DNA from: Massilia rhizosphaerae
GTDB lineage: Bacteria > Pseudomonadota > Gammaproteobacteria > Burkholderiales > Burkholderiaceae_D
Reading direction: 5' to 3'
Assembly: GCF_016093545.1 (NCBI RefSeq)
Contig: NZ_JADKYX010000028.1
Coordinates: 1-64,000 of the forward strand
DNA length: 64,000 bases
The notes below the pieces were generated by a model. That model saw nothing but the letters and a program-made list of their open reading frames with translations. It was not told the origin of the DNA and did not search any database. Below are positions 55,224 through 64,000 of the stretch, piece after piece (position 1 is the stretch's first letter; each line of letters opens with the position of its first letter). Position numbers and translations under genes: made by a program.

Positions 55224-57707
55224 TTATGCCGAGAAGATAAAAGTGCCTTTTGGATCGTGACCGCCCTGACTGGGGATCAATACGTTGGCATCCATGCTCT
55301 TTGCGTCAACGAAGCTATGCGTCGCCGCATGCGCGACAAAGGTGCCGCTGGTGCCGTGTTCGATTCCACTGGCAGAGAACTTCGCGTAGCTGCCCCCGCC
55401 ATTGATCACGACGTCTTCCTTGGCGGTAATGGTGATCGTATTCGCGCTCTGCGTAATGTTTAGCCTGGCTAGAAGATTGATGCTGTCCGACAGCGCTTCC
55501 ATGTCGATGTTTCCTGCCGAGGCGACCATCTTCATTCCGGCCTTGTGCACGAACAGGCGGAGGGTCCGGCGGATACTGGCGAACAGGCTATCTCCGCTGG
55601 CGATTGACAGGCTACGGCCGGTCGTGAGCGCGGTATTCCCATCGCTGGCGATGTGCGTCGACCGCGCCGTCGAAGTCACGATGCCGGCAGGGCTGGACAG
55701 CACGAGGTGCGGTTGAGCCAGCTCCGGGAACTTGGCGTCGTCGGTCCCGTTACCTTTGATGCTCTCATTTTGCTTCTTGATGACGTCAACCACGGCGCCC
55801 TGCTGCGCCGGCGAATCTTGTGCACTGTTCAGCGTGGCCGTTTCCGCCAGGTTTTCGTGAATCTCGCCTGCTGCAGATAGGCGTTCGACGGTTTCGCCCA
55901 TGTCCTTGCTGTGTAGGGCGGCATTGTTGCGCGATTCGGTCGTGATCAACATACCCATCGCCGCACGGGCTACTCCGTGCCCATCAGTCCGTAACTCCCA
56001 CCCTTCACCGCGAGGGTCTTTCCTGCCGGACGTGTCCTCGATCCGTGTAATGTGCCCAAGCGACAACTGACTGCACTGATGATCGCTTTTCAGCTGCGCC
56101 TGGATCTTGCCGGCAGTATCGTCAAGGATCAGGTGATTGCCGCGCCGGCCGTCTTCGCCCAATTCCCTGCTGCGCAAACCGCTCAACGCCCGCTGGCTAG
56201 GCAATTGCCAAGGAGGCATGTGTTTGGCGTTGTACAGCGCCCCAAGAATCACAGGGTGATCGATGTTCGCATCCAGAAAAACTACCGCCACTTCCTCGCC
56301 CACCCGCGGCAGGCGAATATTCCCGAACCGGCTGCCCGCGCCCGGCGACATGACGCGCAGCCACGCGGAACTGTTCTCGTCGGAGTTGCCCAGCCGGTCC
56401 CAGTGGTGTTGGATCTTGACACGTCCGTAGCCATCGGTATGGATCTCGGCACCGGCGGGCCCGACCACGATGGCCGTCTGGATGCCGGGGTAGGTGCACG
56501 GCTGGCTGTTGTAGTGCCGGCCCGGGCGCCACGGGATGTCCTTGCGCACGCACCGGAAGGTGTTCTCGTAATGCGATGGCGCGCCCGGTCCGGCCTGGTA
56601 GTTGTTGCTGGCCTCGTGGTCGACGGACAGGATCAGGTAGTGGCGATTCCGGATGCTGGGCTTGGCCGGTTCGCCGTGCCTGGGCGACTGCAACTCGGCA
56701 CTGAAGTGATCGGCCAGCTTGAAGTAGCGGCCCGGCTGGGCGGTCCGGTCGTTGCCGCGGGCTTCGAAGTATTGCCTGTTGGCGTCGCGCTCGCCCATGC
56801 GCTGGTAGGCGAGTTTTTCCCCCTCGTTGTGCGTGCGGAAACCGTACGAGCCCGTGTTCTCGTAGATTTCGTACGGAAAGACGTCGCCCTGGTCGTTCAG
56901 GGACTCGGCGGTCGAGCGCTGCGCAATCGGGTTCTTGTAGTCGAAGCTCACCAATGTCGTCTGGCCCGAGCCGATCCGGCGTACGGGACGCCATTCGCGG
57001 ATGCCGTCGTCTTCCAGCGAGCCCGCCTTGTCGCGGAACGGGATCGTTTCCGAATCGTCGATGCCGGTCGGGTCGATGGGCCGCACGAGCGTCGTCCTGT
57101 CGTACAGCCACAGCGTGTGTCCATCCGCCCGGTGCTCGTAGTGGTACGCCAGCCCCAGCGCCTCCCAGCGGCGGTGCAAATGGTTGTAGTCGGTCTCGTC
57201 GTACTGGTTCGCGCAGGTCATCCGCGGAAATTCGTCGACGATGTGCGTGCGCCAGTCGGCCTGGCGGTAATGGGCGAAGGTGAGTTCGGTCAGTTCGATG
57301 ACGCTCTTGCCGTGGAACGACACGTTGTCCTTGCGCAGCTTGGCGAATGCCAACCAGGGTTCGAGCACCATGCGATAGAAGGCGAAACCGCCGTCGGCGC
57401 GCAGGAACTGGAATTCGGTGACGTAGCCGTTGAAGTAGCGCAATGAGCCGTCTTCGCGCACGACGGATATCGTCACCATCCTGGCCATCATCGACTTCAG
57501 GGGGAGCTGCGCGTCATCGGACAGGAGTTCGACGTCGAAGCGGAAGCAGCGCGAGATTTCCTCGTGTGCGCTCAGTCGGTTGGGCAGGAGGATGGCGTCC
57601 GGTCCGTCGCCGCGTGGGAAAGCCAGGCGTATCAAGCGGTCGTGCTGCGCACCGAGACCGAACGCCGATAGCGCGGCGCCCGCCGCGATCGCTTGGCTCC
57701 CATCCAT
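55224..57707 (-). CDS. vgrG: VgrG-family type VI secretion spike protein
   Basis: An 827-residue VgrG: gp27/gp5-like base (PNRLSAHEEISRCFRFDVELLS), the OB-fold spike segment (DGYGRVKIQHHWDRLG, SRFGNIRLPRVGEEVAVVFLD) and a C-terminal DUF2345-type beta helix. ATG 57707 has GGAGG six bases upstream. No PAAR gene follows; the gene just downstream is a wall-hydrolase candidate, so the DUF2345 part may carry it. Orphan in this window. Confidence 0.94.
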   Translation of the reverse strand: MDGSQAIAAGAALSAFGLGAQHDRLIRLAFPRGDGPDAILLPNRLSAHEEISRCFRFDVELLSDDAQLPLKSMMARMVTISVVREDGSLRYFNGYVTEFQFLRADGGFAFYRMVLEPWLAFAKLRKDNVSFHGKSVIELTELTFAHYRQADWRTHIVDEFPRMTCANQYDETDYNHLHRRWEALGLAYHYEHRADGHTLWLYDRTTLVRPIDPTGIDDSETIPFRDKAGSLEDDGIREWRPVRRIGSGQTTLVSFDYKNPIAQRSTAESLNDQGDVFPYEIYENTGSYGFRTHNEGEKLAYQRMGERDANRQYFEARGNDRTAQPGRYFKLADHFSAELQSPRHGEPAKPSIRNRHYLILSVDHEASNNYQAGPGAPSHYENTFRCVRKDIPWRPGRHYNSQPCTYPGIQTAIVVGPAGAEIHTDGYGRVKIQHHWDRLGNSDENSSAWLRVMSPGAGSRFGNIRLPRVGEEVAVVFLDANIDHPVILGALYNAKHMPPWQLPSQRALSGLRSRELGEDGRRGNHLILDDTAGKIQAQLKSDHQCSQLSLGHITRIEDTSGRKDPRGEGWELRTDGHGVARAAMGMLITTESRNNAALHSKDMGETVERLSAAGEIHENLAETATLNSAQDSPAQQGAVVDVIKKQNESIKGNGTDDAKFPELAQPHLVLSSPAGIVTSTARSTHIASDGNTALTTGRSLSIASGDSLFASIRRTLRLFVHKAGMKMVASAGNIDMEALSDSINLLARLNITQSANTITITAKEDVVINGGGSYAKFSASGIEHGTSGTFVAHAATHSFVDAKSMDANVLIPSQGGHDPKGTFIFSA

Positions 57708-57858
57708 GTCTCGCCTCCGATGGTTGATCAGGTATCCGGTTTCCGTCGGTTAACGTAACCAATAGGTCTGGGGCGATCTTGATAAAGAGCAAGACCTGGG
57801 ATTCTGCTGCGCGACCGATTGTCCCTGCATCCTCGAGCGATGAATTAACATAAGCGGC

Positions 57859-60800
57859 ATGAAATCCGAAACAATCGATATGAACGACCGCAAGCCGCAA
57901 TCCGACGCCGGCCGTATTTTGCGCTTCTGGCACCAGGTTGAATTTTTCATCCCATTTGACCTCGAACAGCAGGTCATGGAAGCGCACGACGCGGAATGGG
58001 CCGTTCAGACCTGGTCCGTGGCCGCCTTGCGGCGCGCGGAACGTCCCCTATGGCAGCCGTGCCTGCCGCCTGGGCGCGAGCTCACCGGCTTCGACGTGTA
58101 TTTCGGCGTGTTCGACAAGTCGCTCCTCGCCGAGGTGACGCGGCAGGTGTTGCGCGCGTCACCGACGGAAGGCGAAACCGTCGAGCAGGACGAGCGCGGC
58201 GCGTTGGAGGGTCTGACCTGCATGGCGAAACTCAGGATCGGGCCGGCCGGCGAACCCGGGTTGGACGACGTTTCCGTTTCTACTGCGCCGTGGGCGTTGG
58301 GGCGGATACAACGGGCCGGTCGGCTGGACGCGCTGGATTTCGATGCCTTCCAGGCCGGCATCGAGGATCTCAAGGAATCGCTGCGGGAATTCCGCCGCGC
58401 GCGGCCGACGGCGTGGGCGCGGGAGGCGGGCACCGGCGAGTCCGTCATGATGCCGGTTCCCCTTTCTGCGCAAGAACTGCTGACGTTGCAGGCGGTGTTC
58501 GAAGACTGGACGGGATTCGCGCCCGCGGCCGGGCGCGACGGTATCGCGGCCATCGTCATCCGGGCCCGCAGCGTCGAAGAAAATCCGAAAAAGCGGCAGG
58601 CGAATGCGAAGGCTTCCGCGGAGCGCGGCGGCGGACCGCGTGTCGCATCGGACGACGAGGACGACGAGGACGCCGCCGGCGGCGCGGACGAGATCGAAGT
58701 CGAGATCCTCAACAGTTTTTTTGCCAAGGATATCGAGCGCGCTATCGCCTCGCTGGAGCGCGGCACGGCGAGCCCGGCGTTGCATGCCTATCTCGCGCCG
58801 CTGCCCCAGGAGCGGCGCCTCGACTTGTACACGGCGCCCGGCAGGGAGGCGATGCTCGCGGCGCTTGCGCCGGCACGGCTGCCGTCCGCCCACTGGCCCG
58901 GCGAACCCGCGCATGCGATGAGCTTGATGCAGCAGTTCGCCATCAACGGTCTGTTCGAACGGCTCGAATCCGGCGGCGTCTTTTCCGTGAACGGACCGCC
59001 CGGCACCGGCAAGACGACGCTGCTGCGCGACGTGTTCGCCGAACTGATCACGCGGCGCGCCCGCGCGCTGGCGGGTCTCGCACGCGCGGGCGAGGCCTTC
59101 GCCGACGTCGTGCAGGTCGATTTCCAGAACGGGGGGAGTTGCGCCGTCGCGCGCCTGCGGCCGGAACTCGCCGGCTTCGAAATGGTGGTCGCGTCGTCCA
59201 ACAACGCGGCCGTCGAGAACCTCTCGCGCGACCTGCCCAAGTCGAAGGCGTTGGGGAAGACGGGCAAGACGCCCTGGCGTGACGCGCAAGGCGGCGCGCG
59301 GGCGGGCTACCTCAGGACGGTGGCGCACAACATCGCCGCGCGCACCGCCAAGGGTGACTATGCCAAGCTCGGTGCGGACGATGCCCCCTGGGGACTGGTC
59401 GCCTGCGCGCTCGGCCGCAAGGGCAATCGCACCGGCTTCGCGTTCCGCCTGGCGGCCGATGCGAAGCGGGCGGAATGGCCCGTCAAGGGTTTCGACCCCG
59501 ACGTTCATCAATCGATCTGGACGTGGCGCGAAAAATATTCGGGCCCCAGTTTCGCCGAGGCGCGCGCGGCGTTCGCAGCGGCCGACCGGGCGGTCGCGCA
59601 ACGCATTGCGCTGCTCGATCGATATGCGGCCCTCAGCATGCGGCTGCGTGGCCGCACCCGGGCCGCGTTTTGCGCCGACGCCGACGAACGGCGGACGCAT
59701 GCGGCACAGGCCCACGAAGCCGCGCAGGCGGCGCTCGCGCAGCTCGACGATGAACAGGCATTGTGTACGCGCCAGCTCGACTCGCTGCGTGAGGAACTCC
59801 GTCTGGCCGAACGGATGCGCCCCGCATGGTGGGTGCGCTGGTTGCGGCGCGAGCGCGAGCAGGTGTTCCAGGCCGAGCAGGCCGACAACCTGCGCCAGCA
59901 GCGCGAGTGGCTGGCGCGCAGGCGCGCCGTCGACACCGCGATCGCCGACGGCCGCCGCCGCGTCCAGGATGCCTCCGCGGACCACGCCCGGGCGCAGCGC
60001 GAGTTGGCAGAGCGGGAGCAGGAATGGGAGGTACTCCAGCGCGAACGCGATGCATTGGCCGGGCAGTTCCCGGGGATGGATGGGCCCGACGATGCCGCCG
60101 CGCTGGAGGAGCCCGGCTGGCAGATCCAGGGACTCTGGCATGACGAAACGGTCAACGCGCTGCGCTCGTCACTGTTCGTCGCGGCGCTGGCGCTGCATGA
60201 GGCGTGGCTCGCCGAAGTCCTGCAAAACGGGGGCGGGTTCGGCGGCAACCTGGTGGCAGTCACCCGCATGCTGGGCGGCAAGCGGCTGCTGCAGAGCGAA
60301 CATGCGCAGGCCATCTGGCAAAGCCTGTTCATGGTCGTGCCGGTGGTGTCCAGCACGTTCGCGTCGATTGCGACACAGTTCCGCGACCTGGGCCCGGACA
60401 GCCTTGGCTGGCTGTTCATCGACGAGGCGGGCCAGGCGGTGCCGCAGGCGGCGGTGGGGGCGCTGTGGCGTTCCAGGCGCGCCGTCGTGGTGGGCGATCC
60501 GCTGCAGATCGAGCCCGTGTTCACCGTACCCATCAAGTTGATCGAGGCGCTGGCCCGGACCGCGCGACTTCCCGCCGGACAACCGGTCGAGCCGCACCTG
60601 GCGTCGGTGCAGAACCTGGCCGATGAGGCGAATGGGCTGGGTGCGCGAATCGAGGCCGATGGCACGAACCAGTGGATCGGCAGTCCGCTGCGGGTGCACC
60701 GGCGCTGCGTCGATCCGATGTTCACGATCGCGAACCAGATCGCCTATCGCGGCAAGATGATCTATTTCGACCAGCACGACCCGGCGCTGCGCCTGCCGCC

Positions 60801-61380
60801 GCCCGACAGCCTCGACGTCGGCCCCAGCGCGTGGGTCGACATCGGCGGCGTGGCTCAGGACAAGCAGGCCGTTCCGGAGCAGATCGAACTGGTGTGCAGG
60901 GCCATCGTGGAACTCAGCCTGCGCACGGGCGGGTTGCCCTCCCTGTACGTGATTTCGCCGTTCCGGCGCATCAAGGAGGCGTTGGCACGCAGGCTCGTGA
61001 ATGCCGCTGTCTGGCCGGCCGGCAGCCAGCCGCCGGCGCGCACGTTGCGCGACTGGTGCCGGACACGCATCGGCACGGTCCACACGTTCCAGGGCAAGGA
61101 AGAAAGCATGGTCTGGATGGTGCTGGGATGCGATGCCGCCACGCGTGGTGCGGCCGTGTGGGCGGCCGGCAAGCCGAACCTGTTCAACGTGGCCCTCACG
61201 CGGGCGCAGCACCGCTTTTTCCTCATCGGCGATGCCGGCCTGTGGGGTGGCTTGCCGCACTTTGCCGACGCCTCCGCGGCGTTGCTGCCGCGGATACGTC
61301 CCGACGTCTTCCTTCAGCGCGTCGGGATGGGAACCGCGGGGGCGGCGCGTGCGTCGGCCGGGACCTGCGTCAACGGGTAG
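57859..61380 (+). CDS. Large SF1 (Upf1/Dna2-like) helicase with central coiled coil
   Basis: An 1173-residue ATPase. Walker A is GPPGTGKTTLL (near residue 380), Walker B is FIDEAGQAVPQAA (near 852), with motif III-type VVVGDPLQIEPVF. Motif V-like TVHTFQGKEESMVWM and motif VI ALTRAQHRFFLIGD close the fold (near 1072 and 1113). An unusual N-terminal domain (about 350 residues, with an acidic DEDDEDAAGG stretch near 270) and a long coiled-coil insert (about 570-740) lie around the motor. Start 57859 or 57880 (MNDRKPQ). Divergent from vgrG by 151 bases. Nucleic-acid unwinding is likely; a defence or mobile-element role is a guess from the setting. Confidence 0.82.
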   Translation: MKSETIDMNDRKPQSDAGRILRFWHQVEFFIPFDLEQQVMEAHDAEWAVQTWSVAALRRAERPLWQPCLPPGRELTGFDVYFGVFDKSLLAEVTRQVLRASPTEGETVEQDERGALEGLTCMAKLRIGPAGEPGLDDVSVSTAPWALGRIQRAGRLDALDFDAFQAGIEDLKESLREFRRARPTAWAREAGTGESVMMPVPLSAQELLTLQAVFEDWTGFAPAAGRDGIAAIVIRARSVEENPKKRQANAKASAERGGGPRVASDDEDDEDAAGGADEIEVEILNSFFAKDIERAIASLERGTASPALHAYLAPLPQERRLDLYTAPGREAMLAALAPARLPSAHWPGEPAHAMSLMQQFAINGLFERLESGGVFSVNGPPGTGKTTLLRDVFAELITRRARALAGLARAGEAFADVVQVDFQNGGSCAVARLRPELAGFEMVVASSNNAAVENLSRDLPKSKALGKTGKTPWRDAQGGARAGYLRTVAHNIAARTAKGDYAKLGADDAPWGLVACALGRKGNRTGFAFRLAADAKRAEWPVKGFDPDVHQSIWTWREKYSGPSFAEARAAFAAADRAVAQRIALLDRYAALSMRLRGRTRAAFCADADERRTHAAQAHEAAQAALAQLDDEQALCTRQLDSLREELRLAERMRPAWWVRWLRREREQVFQAEQADNLRQQREWLARRRAVDTAIADGRRRVQDASADHARAQRELAEREQEWEVLQRERDALAGQFPGMDGPDDAAALEEPGWQIQGLWHDETVNALRSSLFVAALALHEAWLAEVLQNGGGFGGNLVAVTRMLGGKRLLQSEHAQAIWQSLFMVVPVVSSTFASIATQFRDLGPDSLGWLFIDEAGQAVPQAAVGALWRSRRAVVVGDPLQIEPVFTVPIKLIEALARTARLPAGQPVEPHLASVQNLADEANGLGARIEADGTNQWIGSPLRVHRRCVDPMFTIANQIAYRGKMIYFDQHDPALRLPPPDSLDVGPSAWVDIGGVAQDKQAVPEQIELVCRAIVELSLRTGGLPSLYVISPFRRIKEALARRLVNAAVWPAGSQPPARTLRDWCRTRIGTVHTFQGKEESMVWMVLGCDAATRGAAVWAAGKPNLFNVALTRAQHRFFLIGDAGLWGGLPHFADASAALLPRIRPDVFLQRVGMGTAGAARASAGTCVNG

Positions 61381-61395
61381 CGGCCGCGGGGCGGG

Positions 61396-63103
61396 TCAGC
61401 TCAGCTTCTGCGCCAAATCCTGCGCCAACCCGCACATGGTCAACGTCGGATTCCACGACCCCGACGTCGGAAACAACCCGCCGCCGGTCACGTAGACGTT
61501 CTTCACCCCATGCGGCCGATAATCCAGGCCGACGACCGACGTGGCCGGATCCTCCCCGATCCACAACGCCGACGCCTCGTGCACGATGATCGGCAGGCGG
61601 ATCTGCTGCCCGGCCGGCCGGCGCGCCTGCCAGAAGCCCTGTTCCGGCGCGCCGCCTTCGATCCAGTATTCGATCTCCGCCGCCGCATCCGCGCCCCGGC
61701 TGGCCAGGGCGGCGATGGTTTGATAGGTCGCTTCGTCGAGCACGTCCCACAGGTGCTGCTCGCGCGGGCCGGCCTGCAGTTGCACCGTGATGTTCGTCGT
61801 CGGGTCGGCGCCCGTTCGGGCGGATCCAGTTGTCGGGATTATTTTCTCCGACCTCGCCCAGGGTGGCGCACACGAACACGACGTAGTCTTCCGAGCCGGC
61901 CAGCTGCGCCAGCGACGCGACGGCCGCGGCGTCGGGGGCTTCGTAGGCGATGGTGGCGGCGTCGCGGGCCGGGTCGCTGGACGCGAAGGCGCTCACCTGC
62001 ACGTGGTATTGCAGGCCTTGCTCGTCCTTGCCGTGCAGGTATTGCGCGCCCAGTTCCAGCGCGGCCAGGTCCTTGAACGCCGACCGCTTGACGCGCGCGA
62101 TGACGTGCGACATGAAGTGGCCCGTGTAGCGCTTGCCGATGTTCGGCAGCTGGTCTCCGAAGGAGTTCATCAACAGGGTCGCGGGCGGGATCGTGCCCAT
62201 CGCCAGCACGATGCGCGCGTTGCCGACGCTTAAGGGGCCGCGGCTCGTCTCGAGCGCCGTGACGGTGCCCTGGCTGTCGTGCAGCAGCCGCTTCACGATG
62301 CACTGGTCGACGAGCGCCAGCGCCTGGCCGTGGCCCTGCGCCGCGAGGGCCTGCTGGCGCTGCTGCAGGCCGAGCAGGGTGCCGACCGTCGCGTGCTTGT
62401 AGAACTTCACGCCCTGCCACTCGCTGTGGCCGACGGCCATCGGCGCCGGGAACGCGCCTTCGGCCGACGGCACGAAGCGTTTGAAGTTCTCGCGCAGGTT
62501 GGTGTCCAGCTGGCGCTGCAGGCTGCCGTAGACGCCGTCGTCGATGCGGTCGGCCGTCGTCACGTGCAGGAAGGCGCGGGCGCCCTCCCAGAAGCCGGGT
62601 TGTTGCGTGACGGCGACGAGCGCCCGCGGCCAGTCGCGCATCAGGGCCGGATCCGGGGCCGGGCACCACGCGCTCCAGTAGGTCGAGCGGCCGCCCAGCA
62701 CGGGGATGTAGCCGGCCTGGAAGAACTTCGATCCGGTCGTCGCCATCGCCGCGCTGCGCGTCCATGGGTATGTCGTGCACGGGGAGGTGGTCGCCTGGAA
62801 GGCCATCGGCAGCATCTGGTAATGCACGGGCAGCCAGTAGCCGCCGCGTTCCAGCACGAGGATGCGGGCCTGTGGATTGCGCGCCAGCGCGCGGTCGATG
62901 AAGGCGACGGCCGTCGGGCCCGTGCCGATGACGATGAAGTCGTAGTTGGTCGCCTGGGCCTGCGCCCAGTCGGTCGTGAAGAAGGCGCTGGCGGCGATGC
63001 GGTCGGCGTCCGCCGTCTGCGGGCCGGGCACCGGATAGCCTTCGTTGATCCCGGCCGGCAGGCTGCCGGCCGTGGTGTAGAAACGCTTGTAGTTGGAGGA
63101 CAT
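61396..63103 (-). pseudogene. GMC-family oxidoreductase with an apparent one-base frameshift
   Basis: FAD-dependent alcohol/sugar dehydrogenase-type protein. The N-terminal Rossmann motif FIVIGTGPTAVAF and ERGGYWLP are intact, as is the C-terminal GMC segment (VHEASALWIGEDPATSVVGLDYR, GGGLFPTSGSWNPTLTM), but these are in different frames. The break is near 61811-61813, where one extra base in a three-base homopolymer turns the expected RPNGADPTTNI into RPNGRRPDD. ATG 63103 has AAGGAG upstream. Sequencing error or a real lesion; without it the protein would be about 568 residues. A haem-binding partner precedes it by 9 bases. Confidence 0.8.
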
Positions 63104-63112
63104 GGTCTCTCC

Positions 63113-64000
63113 TTATTTGCCGGCGCGCGGCGCCGGTTTGCCGCGCAGGTCGAGGCTGTTCAGCAGGTGCGGCTTGTGCGTCGTGGCGCTGTACCACAGC
63201 GGCAGCGATTTGAAGGTCAGCACCATGTCGAAGTCGGCGGCGATGCTGCCCGCGTCCATCGGCACGTTGCCCTTGCGGTTCTGGAACCAGCGCAGCCAGT
63301 CCGGCGAACCGGGCGGCGGCGAGACGAGGTACTGGTTGTTGTCGACGAATTGCGGCGGCAGCTTCTTGTCGTAGGCCTTCGCCGGCAGCAGGAACGAGGG
63401 GCTGTTGTTGATCTTCCAGTTCCATTGCGCCGTGCTGTGGCAGCTCATGCATGACGAATCCTGGACGTTCTTGACCTGCTTCGTCGTGCCGCCGTCTTCG
63501 TAGGCGATGTCGTTCATGGCGCCGTCGTTCGGGCCGGACAGGCGGTTGCCCCAGCCGAACGTGGCGCCGCCGTACGCGGGCGCGGCGGGGTTGTTCCAGT
63601 TCTGCAGCAGGGGCGCGGCCGGATTGACCGTGCTGTTGGCCTGCGGGTCGTTGCCCCATTGCGCGCCCAGGACGACCATCTGGTCCCAGATGCCGTTCGG
63701 GCCGGGCTTCGCGTCCTTGTCGTAGACGAGGGTCGTGAAGACCCAGCCCGTGTCCGGCGCGGACTGGCTGTCCTTGACGATGATGTCGAACTGCATCAGG
63801 TACGTGTTCGTCACCTTCGGCAGTGTCGTGTTGCCGCTCGTGGCGTTGGTGGTGATGTACAGCGGCCAGACCTGCGTGCCGGCCATCACGGGCCACACGT
63901 CCGGCCCGGCCGTGACGAACGCGGCCTTGACGATGATCGCGCCTTCCGCGAACTGGGTGCTGGACGACGTCACGTTCGGCTTCATGCCGGCGCCGGCCGT
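63113..64000 (-). CDS. Haem-binding cytochrome c-like partner of the GMC oxidoreductase (partial)
   Basis: At least 295 residues; the frame stays open to the window edge, so the start and any signal peptide are missing. One c-type haem site, SSCMSCHSTAQW, is visible near residue 180 of the shown part. The chain is rich in Trp, Asn and Pro, as in periplasmic carriers. It lies directly upstream of the GMC gene with 9 bases between them, so it probably takes electrons from that enzyme. Exact family unassigned. Confidence 0.7.
   Translation of the reverse strand, partial: TAGAGMKPNVTSSSTQFAEGAIIVKAAFVTAGPDVWPVMAGTQVWPLYITTNATSGNTTLPKVTNTYLMQFDIIVKDSQSAPDTGWVFTTLVYDKDAKPGPNGIWDQMVVLGAQWGNDPQANSTVNPAAPLLQNWNNPAAPAYGGATFGWGNRLSGPNDGAMNDIAYEDGGTTKQVKNVQDSSCMSCHSTAQWNWKINNSPSFLLPAKAYDKKLPPQFVDNNQYLVSPPPGSPDWLRWFQNRKGNVPMDAGSIAADFDMVLTFKSLPLWYSATTHKPHLLNSLDLRGKPAPRAGK

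Noticed and set aside
55224-61380. A complete T6SS locus
   Set aside because: Only the spike protein is here; no sheath, ClpV, TssJLM or baseplate genes are present.
61370-61800. Extension of the GMC frame past the break (Arg/Gly-rich tail to 61370)
   Set aside because: It has no GMC features; the true C-terminus is in the neighbouring frame at 61396-61785.

Overview
The window looks like a chromosomal segment of a GC-rich betaproteobacterium of the family Oxalobacteraceae, most likely Massilia or a close relative. The evidence is the gene content and order: hemB-engB-cytochrome c4-resB-ccsB, lysA next to an LptM-type lipoprotein and divergent from cyaY, mrcA divergent from pilMNOPQ followed by aroK/aroB and dgt, mutM and mutY, and lolB-ispE-tRNA-Gln-prs-rplY-pth-ychF. 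The genus is an inference from layout; no rRNA is present to confirm it.

Layout. 1-7.4 kb is a catabolic cluster: a LysR regulator divergent from two paralogous tartrate dehydrogenases, a MOFRL-type glycerate 2-kinase, an M14-like deacylase and a succinate-semialdehyde-type dehydrogenase. 7.5-9.2 kb is a small type VI secretion (T6SS) cargo island: Hcp, a GH24 lysozyme and a secreted putative immunity protein. 9.3-19.4 kb is housekeeping: haem synthesis, ribosome GTPase, cytochrome c4 and System II cytochrome c maturation, MsrPQ repair of periplasmic methionine, lysine synthesis and frataxin. 19.4-32 kb holds PBP1A, the pilMNOPQ type IV pilus assembly operon with an Ig-like lipoprotein added at its end, a continuous aroK-aroB frame, and dgt. 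32-36.6 kb is a VOC protein, a 205-bp decayed mobile element, and mutM - dynamin-like GTPase - mutY. 36.7-51.4 kb is TPR lipoprotein, lolB, ispE, tRNA-Gln, prs, rplY, pth and ychF, interrupted by two paralogous HD-GYP-like/LuxR regulators, an alpha/beta hydrolase, a cold shock protein, a DUF3857/transglutaminase-like protein and a patatin-like protein.

51.4-61.4 kb is the most accessory-looking stretch. An orphan VgrG is followed by a large M23-like/GH19-like peptidoglycan-hydrolase effector and an overlapping secreted putative immunity protein. AT-richer DNA and an HNH-type protein lie beyond, and a 1173-residue SF1 helicase is divergent from vgrG. No T6SS sheath, baseplate or membrane-complex genes are present, so both cargo islands must rely on an apparatus encoded elsewhere. 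The window ends in a GMC oxidoreductase with an apparent one-base frameshift and a haem-binding partner gene cut by the window edge.

Points most worth a second look: the two orphan T6SS cargo islands, the helicase beside vgrG, the degenerate HD-GYP/LuxR pair, the in-frame aroK-aroB, a transglutaminase-like protein lacking its catalytic Cys, and several palindromic repeats (a 123-bp nested palindrome, a four-copy 17-bp element and a GGTGGGCAC hairpin family).
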